A stretch of 47,592 bases of DNA from Xylaria sp. FL1777 (lineage: Eukaryota > Ascomycota > Sordariomycetes > Xylariales > Xylariaceae), in NCBI GenBank assembly GCA_022578965.1, contig MU400773.1, positions 1 to 47,592 of the forward strand, written 5' to 3'. Position 1 is the first letter of the stretch, and every line of letters starts with the position of its first letter. Below, in pieces: positions 33,029 through 44,503 of this stretch. Both the position numbers and the translations under genes were made by a program. A model generated the notes under the pieces. The model was not told the DNA's origin and did no database searches. It saw only the letters and a program-made list of their open reading frames with translations.

Positions 33029-35000
33029 ATTTTAAAGCTTTTTAAAATAAAGTTATTTATAATACTTTATTATATTATAAAATAGCTAAATACTAACTAA
33101 CTATATAAGCTAATGCTATTTTTAATAGCTTTTTTTTAAAATAAACTTTAATAATAAACTAAGAATAAACTTAGCACGAATTATTTTTAGAACTAAGCTT
33201 AAGCAAACAATAATTATTTAGTGCTTTAAGTGCTAATACTTAACTATTGTAAACATAGATTGTATAGCTTTTAGCTAAAATTAAAAAGCTAAAGCAGTAA
33301 GTTGTGCAGCAAAAAAATAAAAGCAAACAAGTTGTTTTAAAATCAAAAATAGCTTGTATTATTTTTACTTTATAATTAAATAAACAAAAAAACTAAAAAA
33401 CAACATTTTTAAAAAAACAGAAAAACCTTTTAAACTTTAAAAAACAATCTTGCAACTTAAGTTAAAAATAAAAACATAAAAATCTTAGTAATAATAACAA
33501 CTTTTTATTTTTTAGCTTTAATAAAAAGCATAATTAAAGAAAACTTAAATACTAATTATATTAAAATTGCTTATATTACTATTAGCGCTACTTATTTAAA
33601 AATGCTAATTTTAGCTAACTATTAAAGTTTAATTATAACTTTTTTAGCATAAAATTTATTTATTAACGCTAGCTAAAGTAAATAAAAAAACTTTAAACTA
33701 TTTTTAAAAAAGCTAATTAAAAATTTTGTTGCAATAAAAACAAGATTTTATATATACATAGCAATATAAACTAAAACTATAAAAATGCTTATTAATTAGC
33801 ATTATAAAAATTATTAACTTTAAAAAAAAAACAATTTAAAACTAACTAAAAAATGTTTTTAAACTAAATTAAAACTTTGCTTAAGCAGTTTGCTTTTTTA
33901 TAAGTTAATATAAGCATATAATTAAAACAAGCAAGTTAATAAGCTAACTAAAACTTAAAACTATTTAATTAATACTTTGCTAGCATTAAACTTTAAAATA
34001 TTTGCTAAAACAAAAGTAAAAAAGCTTTATTATATTATTAAAAACTAAGTATACTACTTTAATAAAAGCTAATAAATTATTATAACTTATTGCTAACTAT
34101 ATAAGCTAATATAATTAATGCTATATAATAACGCTAAAAATTAATAACTAAAAAATAACGCTTAAACTATAGTAAAAAAAAACTAAAGTTAAACGTTACT
34201 TAAATTACTAGTAAATTAACTTTAAATATTAAGCAAAACTAAACTAGTAATTAATATATTAATACTAGCTATAAAAATAATAATATTAGTTTTAATAGTT
34301 AAAACTATTTTTGCAAAAGCAATAATTATAATAATAGCTATAATAATAATAACTAAAGATTTTATAAAAGCAATAATAGCTATAAAAGCCAAAACTAATA
34401 CTGTAAAAGCAATAATAATAAAAGTTATAGCTAGTACTAAAACTAAAAATACATAAACAACTAAAGTAATAATAATAATACTTATATTTTAAAAAACTGT
34501 TATACTTTTAAAACTTTTTTAAATTAACTTTAAAATAACAATAAAAGTAGTTTAAATTTAAACTTTTATAAAAATTTTATTTGTTATAGCTATAAACAAT
34601 TTAGCTATATTACTTTTAATTGCCTTTAGCTTAAAAATAATAATAATAATAGTAATAATAGAAATAATAAATTTAATAGTTATATTAGCTATAATAATAA
34701 TACTATTTAAAAACAAACTATTTAAAAAATTTAAGTGAATAAAAACTAAAACATAAATAAAAAAAACTAAAAACAGCAATTAAAGTTTTATATATTTTTT
34801 TTATAAAAGCTATAATATTACAACTTAAAAAATAAGTAATAAGCTTAGCATTAACTATACTAGCTATAAGTTTTAAGCTAAAGTTATTACTTTATATATT
34901 TATTTTATGCTGTTTTTATACTTTTTGTACTATTTATTTTGTTAGCTTTATAAAACTATTTATGAAAACTTATGTTAATTTTAATTTATGCGCTAAATAT
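33029..35000 (+). pseudogene. Gypsy A2 gag-like region
   Basis: Homologue of the A1 gag region (13200-15110). The Thr/Ala/Ile low-complexity stretch is at about 34200-34520, mostly open. As in A1, I see no clear zinc knuckle. The hydrophobic frame on its opposite strand (34558-34779) mirrors one in A1 and is a shadow. Confidence 0.55.
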
Positions 35001-36707
35001 AATTATATTAGTTTTATTTTTGCTTTTTATTATAAATTGCAGCAAGCATTTTTTTGTATACTTATATTATAGTATGTTATTAAAAGTAAATTTTTTACTT
35101 ATAAAGCTTATTAAGTTATTTATAAATTAACTAATAGTTATAGTATTACTTGCAGAATTAAGCATGCATATATAACTATTAACTATAATTATTGCTTTAA
35201 AAGCAGCTTTTTTTTATTATTTTAAACTATTTTAAAAAATAAAAAAATTATACTAAATTTAAGCACTAATTAATGGTTTTTTAAATTATGCTACTTTTAA
35301 ATAAAAGTATTTAGTTTAACTAAGTTTATAAAAGCTAACTAAAATTAAGCTTGCTGCTATGCTATTATTTAATTATTTAAACTTATATAGCTTAAAAAAT
35401 TAAAAAAAAGCTTTAGTTATTTTAATTTTATAGCAATTCTGAAAAAATTTTATAATTTATTTAAGTTTTTTAATACTAGTAAAACAAATATATTGCTACA
35501 ATTAAAACAAAAAAACTTTGCTATTAAGCTAAAAAAAAACACAGTTATATTTTATTTTTTTATATATTTATTAGCTTAAAATAAGCTAAAAAAACTACAA
35601 AAATAGCTTAATAAAATGCTAAAAGCAAAAAAAATTAAAAAGTTTATTAGCTTTACTAGCGCTTTAATTTTTTTTATACTTAAAAAAAATAAAAGCTTAC
35701 GTTTATATATAAACTATAAAAAACTTAATTAAGTTATACATAAAAATTAATATATTTTATTATTTATTTTAAAGCTGCTTAATAAAATCTTAAAAGCTAA
35801 AATCTTTAGTAAAATTAACTTTAAAAATGCTTATTATTGCTTATATATTTAAGAAAAAAAATAAGTAAAAAATAGCGTTTTATATATGTTATAGCTACTA
35901 TAAATTTCTAGTTATACTTATAAATTTATTAAATGCTTTTACTACTTTTTAAAGTTATATATAAAAAGCATTTAATAATATAATAAATATATTTTGCATT
36001 ATATATTTTAATAATATGCTTATTTTTTCTTTAAATAAAAATTTTTATATAAAACATGTTTAAAACGTTATTAAAAAGCTATAAAAAGCAAAACTATACG
36101 CTAAGCTATTTAAGTGCTAATTTTATTAAAAAAACATTAAATTTCTAAGTTATATTATTTTTAGCTAAAAAATTAAAATAAACTTTTTATATATAAATAC
36201 TATTTAATAATAGCTTATATTAAATATTTATTAAGCGCTATAATAATTTTTAAAGTTTTATAACTTTTATTGCTATTTTATAAACAAGTATTTTTATATT
36301 GCTATGCTTTTATTTAAGTATTTAAAAAAAAATATAACAAAAACAAAAAAAAGTTAAATTTTTTTAAATAGTTTTAAAAGAAAAGCTTTTAAAAACTTTT
36401 AGGAAATATTTAAGCAAGCTATTTTTTTTATACATTTTAACTCTAAAAAATAAATATTACTAAAAACCAATTTTTTTAAAGTAGCTTTTGCAAAAAATTT
36501 ATTTTAGCAAAATAATTAAAGCATTTTTAAACTAGTTATGTTTTATTTTTAAAAGTTATCCAAAAAAAAAATATAATATAGTATGCTTAACTAAAAAATA
36601 CTTATAATAATAAATTGCTTTAAGTATTAGTAGCATTATTTATAAAAAAGCAATTTATTAGTTAAAATATTAACTAATTATACTAACTTTTAAATATTTA
36701 TAAAAAT
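35000..36707 (+). pseudogene. Gypsy A2 pol, N-terminal part with RT, truncated
   Basis: RT is read at about 35680-36180; the catalytic box at 36004-36018 is YFNNM (usual YLDDI) and is preceded by FCII, closer to the family FCVV than in A1. Downstream are IKHV and the KLYAKLFKC-like segment (usual KCEF). The frame breaks off at about 36707, inside the part that should become RNase H. Same RIP-type Asp-to-Asn changes as copy A1. Confidence 0.82.
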
Positions 36708-36724
36708 TAATCTTTTTGTTTTTT

Positions 36725-36737
36725 GGGTTAGGGTTAG
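36725..36737 (+). repeat. Interstitial telomere-type tract GGGTTAGGGTTAG
   Basis: Two and a bit units of TTAGGG, the telomere repeat of most filamentous fungi, oriented so that the G strand points right. It is the only multi-unit occurrence I see. It lies 17 bases beyond the broken end of Gypsy A2 and just left of repeat R copy 2, and has escaped RIP. Confidence 0.7.
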
Positions 36738-38183
36738 TAGCATATTTATGCGTTTGACTTAGTAAAAATTTCTATTAATTTTCCTACTAATAGCTTTTAT
36801 GCTTAATTATTTGCTAGCTTTGTGTGCTTTTATTTCTGCAATTTGCTAGCTTAGCGTAATAATACCTTTGCATTGCTTTATTTAAAGCTAATTATTTTTT
36901 TTTTGCTGCTTAATATACTTAATTTTCTACGTATTGACTTCTTTGCAACACTATAATACTTTTAATGTATATTATGAAAATTTGTCTATAAATTTTATTG
37001 CTTGTTACTATTGCTTTTTTTTTCTTTTTTTTTTTTTTCCGTTTTTATTATATTTGTATTTTTGTTATAGCTTGTTTTTTTTTAAGTTGCATGTTATTAT
37101 TAAGCTTATTTTTTAGTGCTTATTTAGTGCTTGTTTAGCGCTTTTTTAGCTTTTTTTTAGCGCTTTTACTTGTTGTATTGTTATTTTTGCTTGCTTTTTT
37201 TTAGCGCTTTTACTTGTTGTGTTGTTATTTTTGCTTGCCTTACTATTTTCTTTGTAGCTTAATTACTATGCTTTTATTAGCTATTAAACGTAATTAGTAA
37301 AAACGCAAAAAAGCTTAAGTATAACAAATTATTAAACTAAAACAAAAAGCTGCTTAACTTTTTAGTTAATTTTATATTTTTTTTTTTAACTTATTTTTTA
37401 ATAAAAATACTTTAGTACTTATATACTTTTATGCTTTTATTTTACTGCTTTTAATTTTTAATTTGCTTTTGTACTACTATTATTTTACTTAGAGCTAATT
37501 TTGCTTATTTTTTTTTTTTTTTTTTATAAATGTTTTGTTTTTAATTATTTAACTTTTTTTTATTCATTTTTAAGTGCTATTGCTACTTTTTACTTCTTTG
37601 TTTAAGCAATTTTTAGAACTGTTATATATAGATAGCTTTGCTTTTTTAAATTTAAACAATAGTAATGCTATAGATTTTGAACCGCTTGAACCGGAACTTT
37701 TTTTCTTTTTTGCTTTTTTTGCCTGTTTTTAATTCTAAAATTTTTTTAGTTTTAATAACTTAGGCTTTTTTAATAGCAACAAAAGTAATAGTACTATTTC
37801 GAACGCCCTGGAACTAGTTATTTCTTTTTTTTTGATTTTTTTTTTGTTTTTTACGCTTTATATTTTAAATAAGCTTATTGCTTTATTGCTTAACTTTTTT
37901 TTTACTTTGTTATAGCAAAATTCTTTTGTTTTTATTACTAGTAAGGCTTTTATTTCTAGCAAAAATTGTTTTTTTGCTTTTGCTTTTTCTTTTTTACTAC
38001 TGGTTTACTATAATTAGCTTAGCTAGCAGTTTTTCTTTTTATTTAATAATACGTATTATTGCATATAAAAACAAATTTTATATTTTTACTTTTATTAATA
38101 CAACTATAGTATGCTTTATTTTTTATTCTTTTTGTGTTTTTTTATTTTTGTTTATATTTTTAAACTGCTTATATATATATAAA
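36738..38183 (-). repeat. Repeat R, copy 2, with Lys/Gln-rich minus-strand coding remnant
   Basis: The part 36857-37965 repeats 2387-3465 in direct orientation and is clearly less mutated (e.g. GAACGCCCTGGAACTAG near 37801 and GAACCGCTTGAACCGGAAC near 37677). The minus strand reads protein-like between TAA/TAG stops, e.g. KTIFARNKSLTSNKNK, KKQLVPGRSK, KVPVQAVQN and, near the left end, NKAMQRYYYAKLAN, NKSTQSQQIIKHKSYQQ. It is rich in Lys and Gln; a frame change occurs at the 18-base T run near 37508-37525. Probably the C-terminal part of a protein whose start is cut off by the palindrome at 38184. Function unknown. Confidence 0.55.
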
Positions 38184-38274
38184 GGCTTATAAAAAACTAA
38201 ATATTTTAAAACGTATAGTTTTTTTTAAAAAAAAAAAAACTATACGTTTTAAGATATTTAGTTTTTTATAAGCT
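38184..38274. repeat. Palindrome P1, about 42-base arms
   Basis: Left arm GCTTATAAAAAACTAAATAT then TTTAAAACGTATAG and T run; right arm is the reverse complement with a single internal difference. The arms meet in an A/T run with no loop to speak of. It contains the core AAAAAACTAAATATTT, shared with three other palindromes to the right. A half copy, AAATATTTAGTTTTTTGTAC, follows at 38311-38330. Confidence 0.85.
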
Positions 38275-38343
38275 TTTATTTTTTTGTTTTTTTTGTTTCT
38301 TTTATTTCTTAAATATTTAGTTTTTTGTACGTTATTTTTTTTT

Positions 38344-41300
38344 TTTGTACATTTTTTATTTATTTTATTATATTTACTATACTAATTTATTTATATAAAA
38401 AAAGTAATTAATATAACTAGCTATACATTAGAACATATAATAAATTATTTTATATAAGGCTTTTTAACTTTTTATATTAATTTTTTAGAACATAATAATT
38501 TTACTAATATTTTATTATTTTGTTTTAGGCTAAAAGCTTTACAAATTCTTTTTTAGCATACTTTTTTTAATGCTAATAAGCTTAAGCTTTCTTTTTTATT
38601 TACTAAAGCTTTTTGTTATAATATTTACTAATAAATATATATTATTTGTTAATATAACATTAATAGCTATTTTATATAGCTTCGTTTTTTTGCTGCATTT
38701 TTTTTAGCAATATTTACTTTGAGTTATTTACCTTTATTTTAATCTTTTATTGCTTAAAATGTATACTGCGTTTTTAACTTGGTAAAACCTTATAAAACCT
38801 AAAATTTGCAGCTTAGCTTTTTTTAATACAGTTTTAATAACTATGTTTATTTTTTTTTTTTTTACTTTTTTTCGATTTTTAAACATTAAACTATTTATTT
38901 GCTATTTAAAATATAAAAACAGTTCGTAAAAAACTATATGCTACCTGCTTTATATGCCTTTTGTTTTTTTGCAATTATTGCTTAGCATTTTATTAGTTTT
39001 GCTTAAGCTAAAGCAAAAGCAAACATTTAGCAAGCTTTAGCAAAAAGCCTTAGCTTTTTTAAGTATACTTAGTTATAGTACGCTATTTCGTATAAATATA
39101 TAAAACTGTTTTAAAACTACTTTAAAACTTTATATAATTAGCATTTGTTTAGCTATTTTGCTAGCTTTATTTTTTTTTTATAAGGACATAATATTAAAGA
39201 TATAACTATAAGCTACTTAGTAAAAAGTGCTCTGCAGAAATTTTATATAAACTATTTTTTAATAGCAAACTAGCAGCACTTTTACTTTAATGCTACGTAA
39301 GTTAACTTTGCTTTTTAAAACGTGCTTTATATTATTAAATCTTTTTACTTAATTAATAATATAATACTTTTGTTTATTTTGCTTAATAAATTAGCATATA
39401 TAACTAAAATAGCTTACAATAGTAATAGCTTATTTTAAGAATATTATTTATACTTATATTTATAATATATGTTTTAGGATATAAAAGAGCTAAAAATAAT
39501 AAAAACTACTTTAGTTAGCTTTTGCATTAAAAAAGTAGCTTTATTTAAAGTTAAAGTGTATAATTTTTATAAGCAGCATATATAAATACTTATAAAAGAA
39601 TTTTATTTTTTTAATTTATTGTAGTTTAATTTGCTGCTTTTTAGCTTAGACTTATTTAAATAATACTACTAAAGCAAAGCTAAAATATTAACGTAAGAAA
39701 TAATGCCACCTGATTTTTTTTTTTTTTTTAATGCTTTTTAGTTTTATAAAAGCTAGCTATATTATATATTATTTACTTTGTTTAACGCTTTTATGCTGCT
39801 TTATTATAATGTATGCTATAAATATTATGTGCTTTAGTTTTATATTATAATTGCTATAAACTTTTGTAAACTGCTTTTTTAGCAAACTACTTGCTTGTTT
39901 TTGCTAATTGATTTTATTACTTATAACTTTTTTTTTTTTGTTTTAATATGCTAGCTAAATAACTTTATGCTTACTTTTGCTGTTTGCTTTATTAAGCTTA
40001 TTAAAAAGCTAGCAATATTTGCATTTTTTAATAGTAGTGCATTATTAAAGCAGTTTAATGCTACTAAGTGTACTAAACATATGCATACAAACTAAATATT
40101 GCTTATTTTCTTTAAGCAAACTTATATTAGTAATATTTTTTTTTAAGTACTGTAGCTATAGCATACTACTTAAAATTGCTGCATGCTTAATAAGTTAAAA
40201 AAGCTGTTATAAAAGCTCGGCTTAAAAAACGTAGTGCAAAAGTATAGTATGCTATAAGTGCTAAATAATATATTTAAGTAGCATATTTTCTGATTTATAA
40301 GTTGTACTTTAAAGTAGCTTTGCTTATTTTTTTTTAAGCGTTAAAATTAACTAAAAATAACTTAGTAAAGTATAACGCAAAGTATATTAAGCATAAATAA
40401 GCAATTTAAAATAACACTACTAAATAATTTTTAAAATATTGCTAACTATGCTACTATTTTTATTAAATACTATAAAGCATAGCTATTATATAATAAAACC
40501 TTTAAGCTTGCATTATAGTTAGTTGCTTATATATATAATTTAAAGTTCTTTAAAGCTTATAAGTTATATTTTAAAAAGCTTAAGCTTTTTTATTAAGCAT
40601 AATGTAATATTTTATATAAAAGCTAGCTAAACTATATGCAAAGCTACTTTTAACTTTTTAGCTTATTTAATGTTTACTATATTTATTTTTAGGTTTTTAG
40701 TGCTTTAAGCAAAACTAAGGTTAAAAGTTTTTAAGCAAACAAAACAGCGCTATTTAATAGTGCTAACTTTTTACTTTTTGTTTTTGCATAATAGCAAAAA
40801 CTAAAAACAAAGACTTATAACTTTAGCAACTATAACATAAATAAACGCTAAAACTAGTTTATATATGTAGTATTAATGCTTAGTGCTTTAAATAATTATA
40901 CTAATTAGTTAAGCAAAAGCTTTGCTTTTTAGTATTATAAAGTTTAAAAGGCTTAGCTTGCTATATTTACTAGCAAAAATATTACATGCTTATTTTTTAA
41001 CAATTAGTTTAACTATTATTAAGCGTATGTTAGCTTTTATATTTTTATTACGCTAAACTTTAAAAAAACTAAGTTTTTTTATGTTTAATTGTTTAAGCGT
41101 ATTATTATAAAGTTAAATTTTTTTAGTTTTAAGTATAGCTGCTTAAAGCTATTACGCTATAACATAGTAAAAAAAAAGCTATTATATAATAATATAGGTT
41201 ATTTATTTAAAAGAGCTTTAGTAGCTATTATATTAATATATTTGCTATAGTTGCTTAATTAAGTTTATAATGCTGCTATATAAGTATGCTATAATATATA

Positions 41301-42369
41301 TTTATACGTTATAATACTTACGTAATAAAAACGTAATGCTTTTTACCTTAGCTTTAATGTTATGCTTTAGTATTTATTTAACTATTGCAGCAAAAGTTCT
41401 TTACGTATGTTTTTTAAATAGCTTTTTTATATATTTACTAAGCAACTTACTGTGTTTTTTTAACTACGTATATTTTGCTTTAGCACATTTTTTAATGCTG
41501 CAAAACTGCTATTTTTTTTTGTTAACTTATTAACGCAGTTTAAACTAAAAGATTTAAAAGCTAATAGCTTAATACTAGCATTTAAGTTGCTGTACAAAAT
41601 AAGCACATTAGCAAAGAAAATCTTTATAAAATATATAGCATTATATAAAAAGCTAAACATAAAGCTAACTATATAGCGTAAGCTAGTAAAAAAGCTAACT
41701 AACAGCAGTAAAACTAGCAAAAAGGAAAACAAAATAAACGTTATAAATAATATAGAGCTAAAAATAAATAATAGTTATAATCCTAATAATTATAAGTAGC
41801 TATAATAAAACCTAAAACTAAAGTATAACTAATAAAAGCTATTAGAAATAAAATATCTAAAGCTATATAATAATTATACTTTGGCTTAATAACTACTAAA
41901 AATAAAATATTTAAAGCTATATAGTAATTATATATTGGCTTAATAATTATAAAAAGTCCTAAAAACAAAATATTTACTATAATTTTTGCTAGGCTTTTTT
42001 TAGTTTATTTTCTTTGTTTTTTTTATAACTTTTTTTTTTAGCTTAGTTATACTAACTATTTATGCTTGCTATTTTAAATATTTAGTTTATAAAGCTTTTA
42101 TTACTACTAAGGCTTAAGCTTATAGCTAAAAAGTATTACTATAAGCTAAAAAAAAACCTTTTTAAAAGAAGTAGCTAATAGTAATTAAAATATGCAGGTT
42201 GTTTTAGCTACTTATTTTAGCAACTTTTAGTTAACTTAGTATTTTACTAACTATAATACGGATATTTTTGCTGCTTTTTTACTTTTTATTTAAAAAGCAA
42301 CCTTTAAACAAGTTATATAAAACTAAAATAACATTAATAGCATTAAAAAGTATAATATATAACTTATAA
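38344..42369 (+). pseudogene. Very long unidentified frame 1 of the palindrome array (about 1,340 codons)
   Basis: One plus-strand frame interrupted only by TAA/TAG; checked at 38461, 39478, 40081, 40861, 41335, 41992 and 42301 without a frame change. The N-terminal two thirds look helical and aromatic-rich (YTLEHIINYFIQGFLTFYIN near 38420; FVKNYMLPALYAFCFF near 38915; HNIKDITISYLVKSALQKFY near 39188; YFLIANQQHFYFNATQVNFA near 39257). Near 40068 is CTKHMHTNQILLIFF with CC about 90 bases later, distantly like a fungal OTT_1508-type deaminase (H-A-E ... C..C), but too weak to assign. The C-terminal part is Lys-rich with a duplicated 18-residue unit. No RT, integrase or helicase motifs. It lies between palindromes P1 and P2. 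Start codon not determinable after RIP. Confidence 0.6.
41845..41952 (+). repeat. 54-base tandem duplication in frame with the long ORF
   Basis: Two copies starting at 41845 and 41899, each containing AAATAAAATATYTAAAGCTA. In the ORF frame they read LLEIKYLKLYNNYTLAQQ and LLKIKYLKLYSNYILAQQ, 18 residues each, with a partial third. The unit is a multiple of three, which supports selection on the reading frame before decay. Confidence 0.75.
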
Positions 42370-42502
42370 AAATAAAAAAGCAAAAAATGCAAAGTAAAGT
42401 ATTAATATTTATTTTTTACTTTAAAACTTAAAACAAGTTTATTTTTTTCGTAAATACTTATAGTAAGTATTTATTTTTTATATTGTTTTTATATTAAAAC
42501 TC

Positions 42503-42548
42503 CAAAAAACTAAATATTTTAATAATAATTAAAATATTTAGTTTTTTG
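42503..42548. repeat. Palindrome P2, perfect 21-base arms
   Basis: CAAAAAACTAAATATTTTAA plus T, loop AATA (42524-42527), then the exact reverse complement. Stable hairpin or junction of two inverted ends. It lies between the end of frame 1 (42369) and the start of frame 2 (42697). Confidence 0.9.
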
Positions 42549-42696
42549 TGCGTTTAAGTATAGTTATACTAATATAGTTATAGCATTAGCAACATTATAT
42601 CTTTATTATTAATTTTAAAATGTAAGCATAACCTAAAAAAATCTTGATTTTTTTTTAATATAAAATAGCTTTAGCGTAATAGTTTAATATATTATA

Positions 42697-43833
42697 ATGT
42701 ATAACTTTAGTGCTAAAAACAAACTTAATGCTTTAGTAAACCTACTTAAAAAGCATAATTTTATAGCTTACTTTGTGTTTTTGCAGCAAGATTATTAATT
42801 CTTAAAAGGTAAAATGCTTTTTGTAGTAACTATTGCAAAAAGTTAACAAGCAGCAAATGCATTAAAAATAGCTATAGTTATAGCAGCTTTTAAGCTATTA
42901 TAGATTTACTTAAAGCATTTTTGCATTTAATAAAGCTAAAACATTAAGCTTATTTATAGCATTTTTAAAGAAAATTAAACTAAAGCATTGCTTTTTATAT
43001 AGTTTTATTAGCATAAACGTTATAGTAATAGATCTTTTGTATACTATAAGCAAAAAAAAGCAATAATACAGCTTTTAATTATTATTATAGTTCTAAAGGC
43101 TATTGCTTTTAATATTTAAAAAAATAACTATAAACTACTAGTTATACCTTTTAATAAAACTAACGCAGCAAGTTAAGCTAGCTTTTTTAATATAATAATA
43201 AAAAACGTAGCACTATTTTTTCTTTATATAAGTTATATTAATAGTATCAAAAAACAGCTAAAAAACAAAGCAGTAATACTTAAAAGCATAATAAATTATA
43301 ATACTTAAATAAAGCTATAATGTTTTATAGATTTTTTAACAAAGCAATATATATTTATTGCTATAAACTAAAGCATAACAGATTTGCTATATTTAAGCAT
43401 AGCTAATATAAAATATATTTGCACTTAAACTAAGGGCTTTATTAGTAAAACCAAAATAAATAATTTATTACTTTTGCTAAAAGCTAACAAAGTAAATAAA
43501 ATTAAAACAATTATTAATGCAAATAATATAAAGGTTATTAATAAGCTTGCTTTAAATAAAACAGCAAAAGTAATAATAATTACTAGGGCTAATTCTTTAA
43601 ATAAAGATTTAAATTTTTAAAACAATAATGTTATAAAAGCTAAAGCTAAAAAAAAAACAAAAAACTGCAAAAAAAAGTATAACTTAATTATAAAATATAT
43701 ATTAAGTAGCACTAAAGGTTAAAATTAATTAGTTATAAATGCTGCATTATACTTTAAAATAAACTAGCAAAATGCTATAATAGCATTTAAAAGTAAAACT
43801 ACTTTTTAATTATACTAGCTTATAAATAAATAA
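42697..43833 (+). pseudogene. Unidentified frame 2 of the palindrome array (379 codons)
   Basis: Starts at ATG 42697 (MYNFSAKNKLNALVNLLKKH) and stays in one frame to TAA at 43831-43833, just before the third palindrome. About 20 internal TAA/TAG, no other stop type. Notable segments: KGKMLFVVTIAKS near 42806, QTKALLFIQFYQHKRYSNRS near 42978, IPFNKTNAA near 43148, then IAINQSITDLLYLSIANIKY near 43360, and a Lys/Asn-rich acidic-before-RIP tail (Asp and Glu codons tend to become Asn and Lys). Length is similar to a mariner-size transposase, but I find no DDE pattern or helix-turn-helix. No family recognised. Confidence 0.6.
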
Positions 43834-43843
43834 AAACAGGTTT

Positions 43844-43934
43844 TAAAAAACTAAATATTTTATTACTTATTTTACTTTATAAGCTTTTAAGTACTTAAAA
43901 AATAAAATATTTATTATAAATATTTAAATTTTTA
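43844..43934. repeat. Imperfect palindrome P3
   Basis: Left arm AAAAAACTAAATATTTTATT and a degenerate right arm AAATATTTAAATTTTTATTT at 43918-43937, about 55 bases apart. Same core as P1, P2 and P4, more eroded. Confidence 0.6.
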
Positions 43935-44345
43935 TTTTTTTTAATAATATTTGCTAACAATAAACATTAAAAATAAATATAGCTGCTATATTAACTAAAA
44001 TTATTAACTTTTTTAACTTTGCTTTTATAGCAAATAAATATAAAACTAGAAAAATAGTAACCTATAGTAAAGTGCTAAGTAACTTTTATTACAAAAAGTA
44101 TATTATTATACTTAAACATAAAAAGATTTATTATTTATTACTTGTTTTTATACTTTTTTTTATAGCTATATAAACTTATAATGTATTGCGATTTTTTTTT
44201 TAGAAAAACTTTAATATATACTTAGCTTATAATAATAATAAATCTAAAATTAATAGATCGAAAAAAAAGCGTATTTTTAACAAACAAAACTTTATTGCTA
44301 AAATATAAAACCTAGATTTAATATTACTAAAAGTATATATAACTT
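43935..44345 (+). other. Possible short decayed frame between palindromes P3 and P4
   Basis: About 400 bases. One plus-strand frame is protein-like (QKVYYYTQTQKDLLFITCFY near 44087; IEKKAYFQQTKLY near 44258) with many TAA/TAG. By position it would be the third unit of the array, but the stop density is high and I do not claim a gene. Confidence 0.3.
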
Positions 44346-44348
44346 AAT

Positions 44349-44393
44349 AAAAACTAAATATTTAATACTAATATTATTAAATATTTAGTTTTT
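44349..44393. repeat. Palindrome P4, perfect 19-base arms
   Basis: AAAAACTAAATATTTAATA, loop CTAATAT (44368-44374), TATTAAATATTTAGTTTTT. It precedes the third long frame by about 110 bases. Confidence 0.9.
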
Positions 44394-44503
44394 TATATTT
44401 TTTATATAAAACTTTTTGCTAATTAAAGCAAACTAGCAAAATTATGTTTGTTTTTTTATTTTTAACTTTTAATGCATGCTATTTATTTAAAGCTTTTAAG
44501 CTA

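Larger units (their letters stand above)
32836..36707 (+). mobile_element. Chromodomain Gypsy copy A2, inverted and truncated in pol
   Basis: Reverse-complement homologue of 11455-15315: 5' LTR, gag-like region and pol through RT. Homology stops near 36707 (shared TTTATAAAAAT, then unrelated). RNase H, integrase, chromodomain, the antisense frame and the 3' LTR are absent. Eighteen bases further on lies the telomere-type tract. The two copies lie head-outward around a 17.5-kb interior (15316-32835). Confidence 0.88.

Noticed and set aside
37878..38192. 104-codon hydrophobic plus-strand frame ending in palindrome P1
   Set aside because: It overlaps the minus-strand coding remnant of repeat R and is made almost only of Leu/Phe/Ile, as expected for the complement of a Lys-rich frame. 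Its end at the palindrome is noted but I do not call it a gene.
40068..40170. OTT_1508-like deaminase active site
   Set aside because: Only an H-x-H followed by two adjacent Cys is visible, and RIP blurs the context; left as a lead, not a call.
41336..41968. Short frames at 41336-41533 (+), 41460-41732 (-) and 41783-41968 (-)
   Set aside because: All overlap the 1,340-codon plus-strand frame in other frames or on the other strand; the periodic one at 41783-41968 merely reflects the 54-base repeat.
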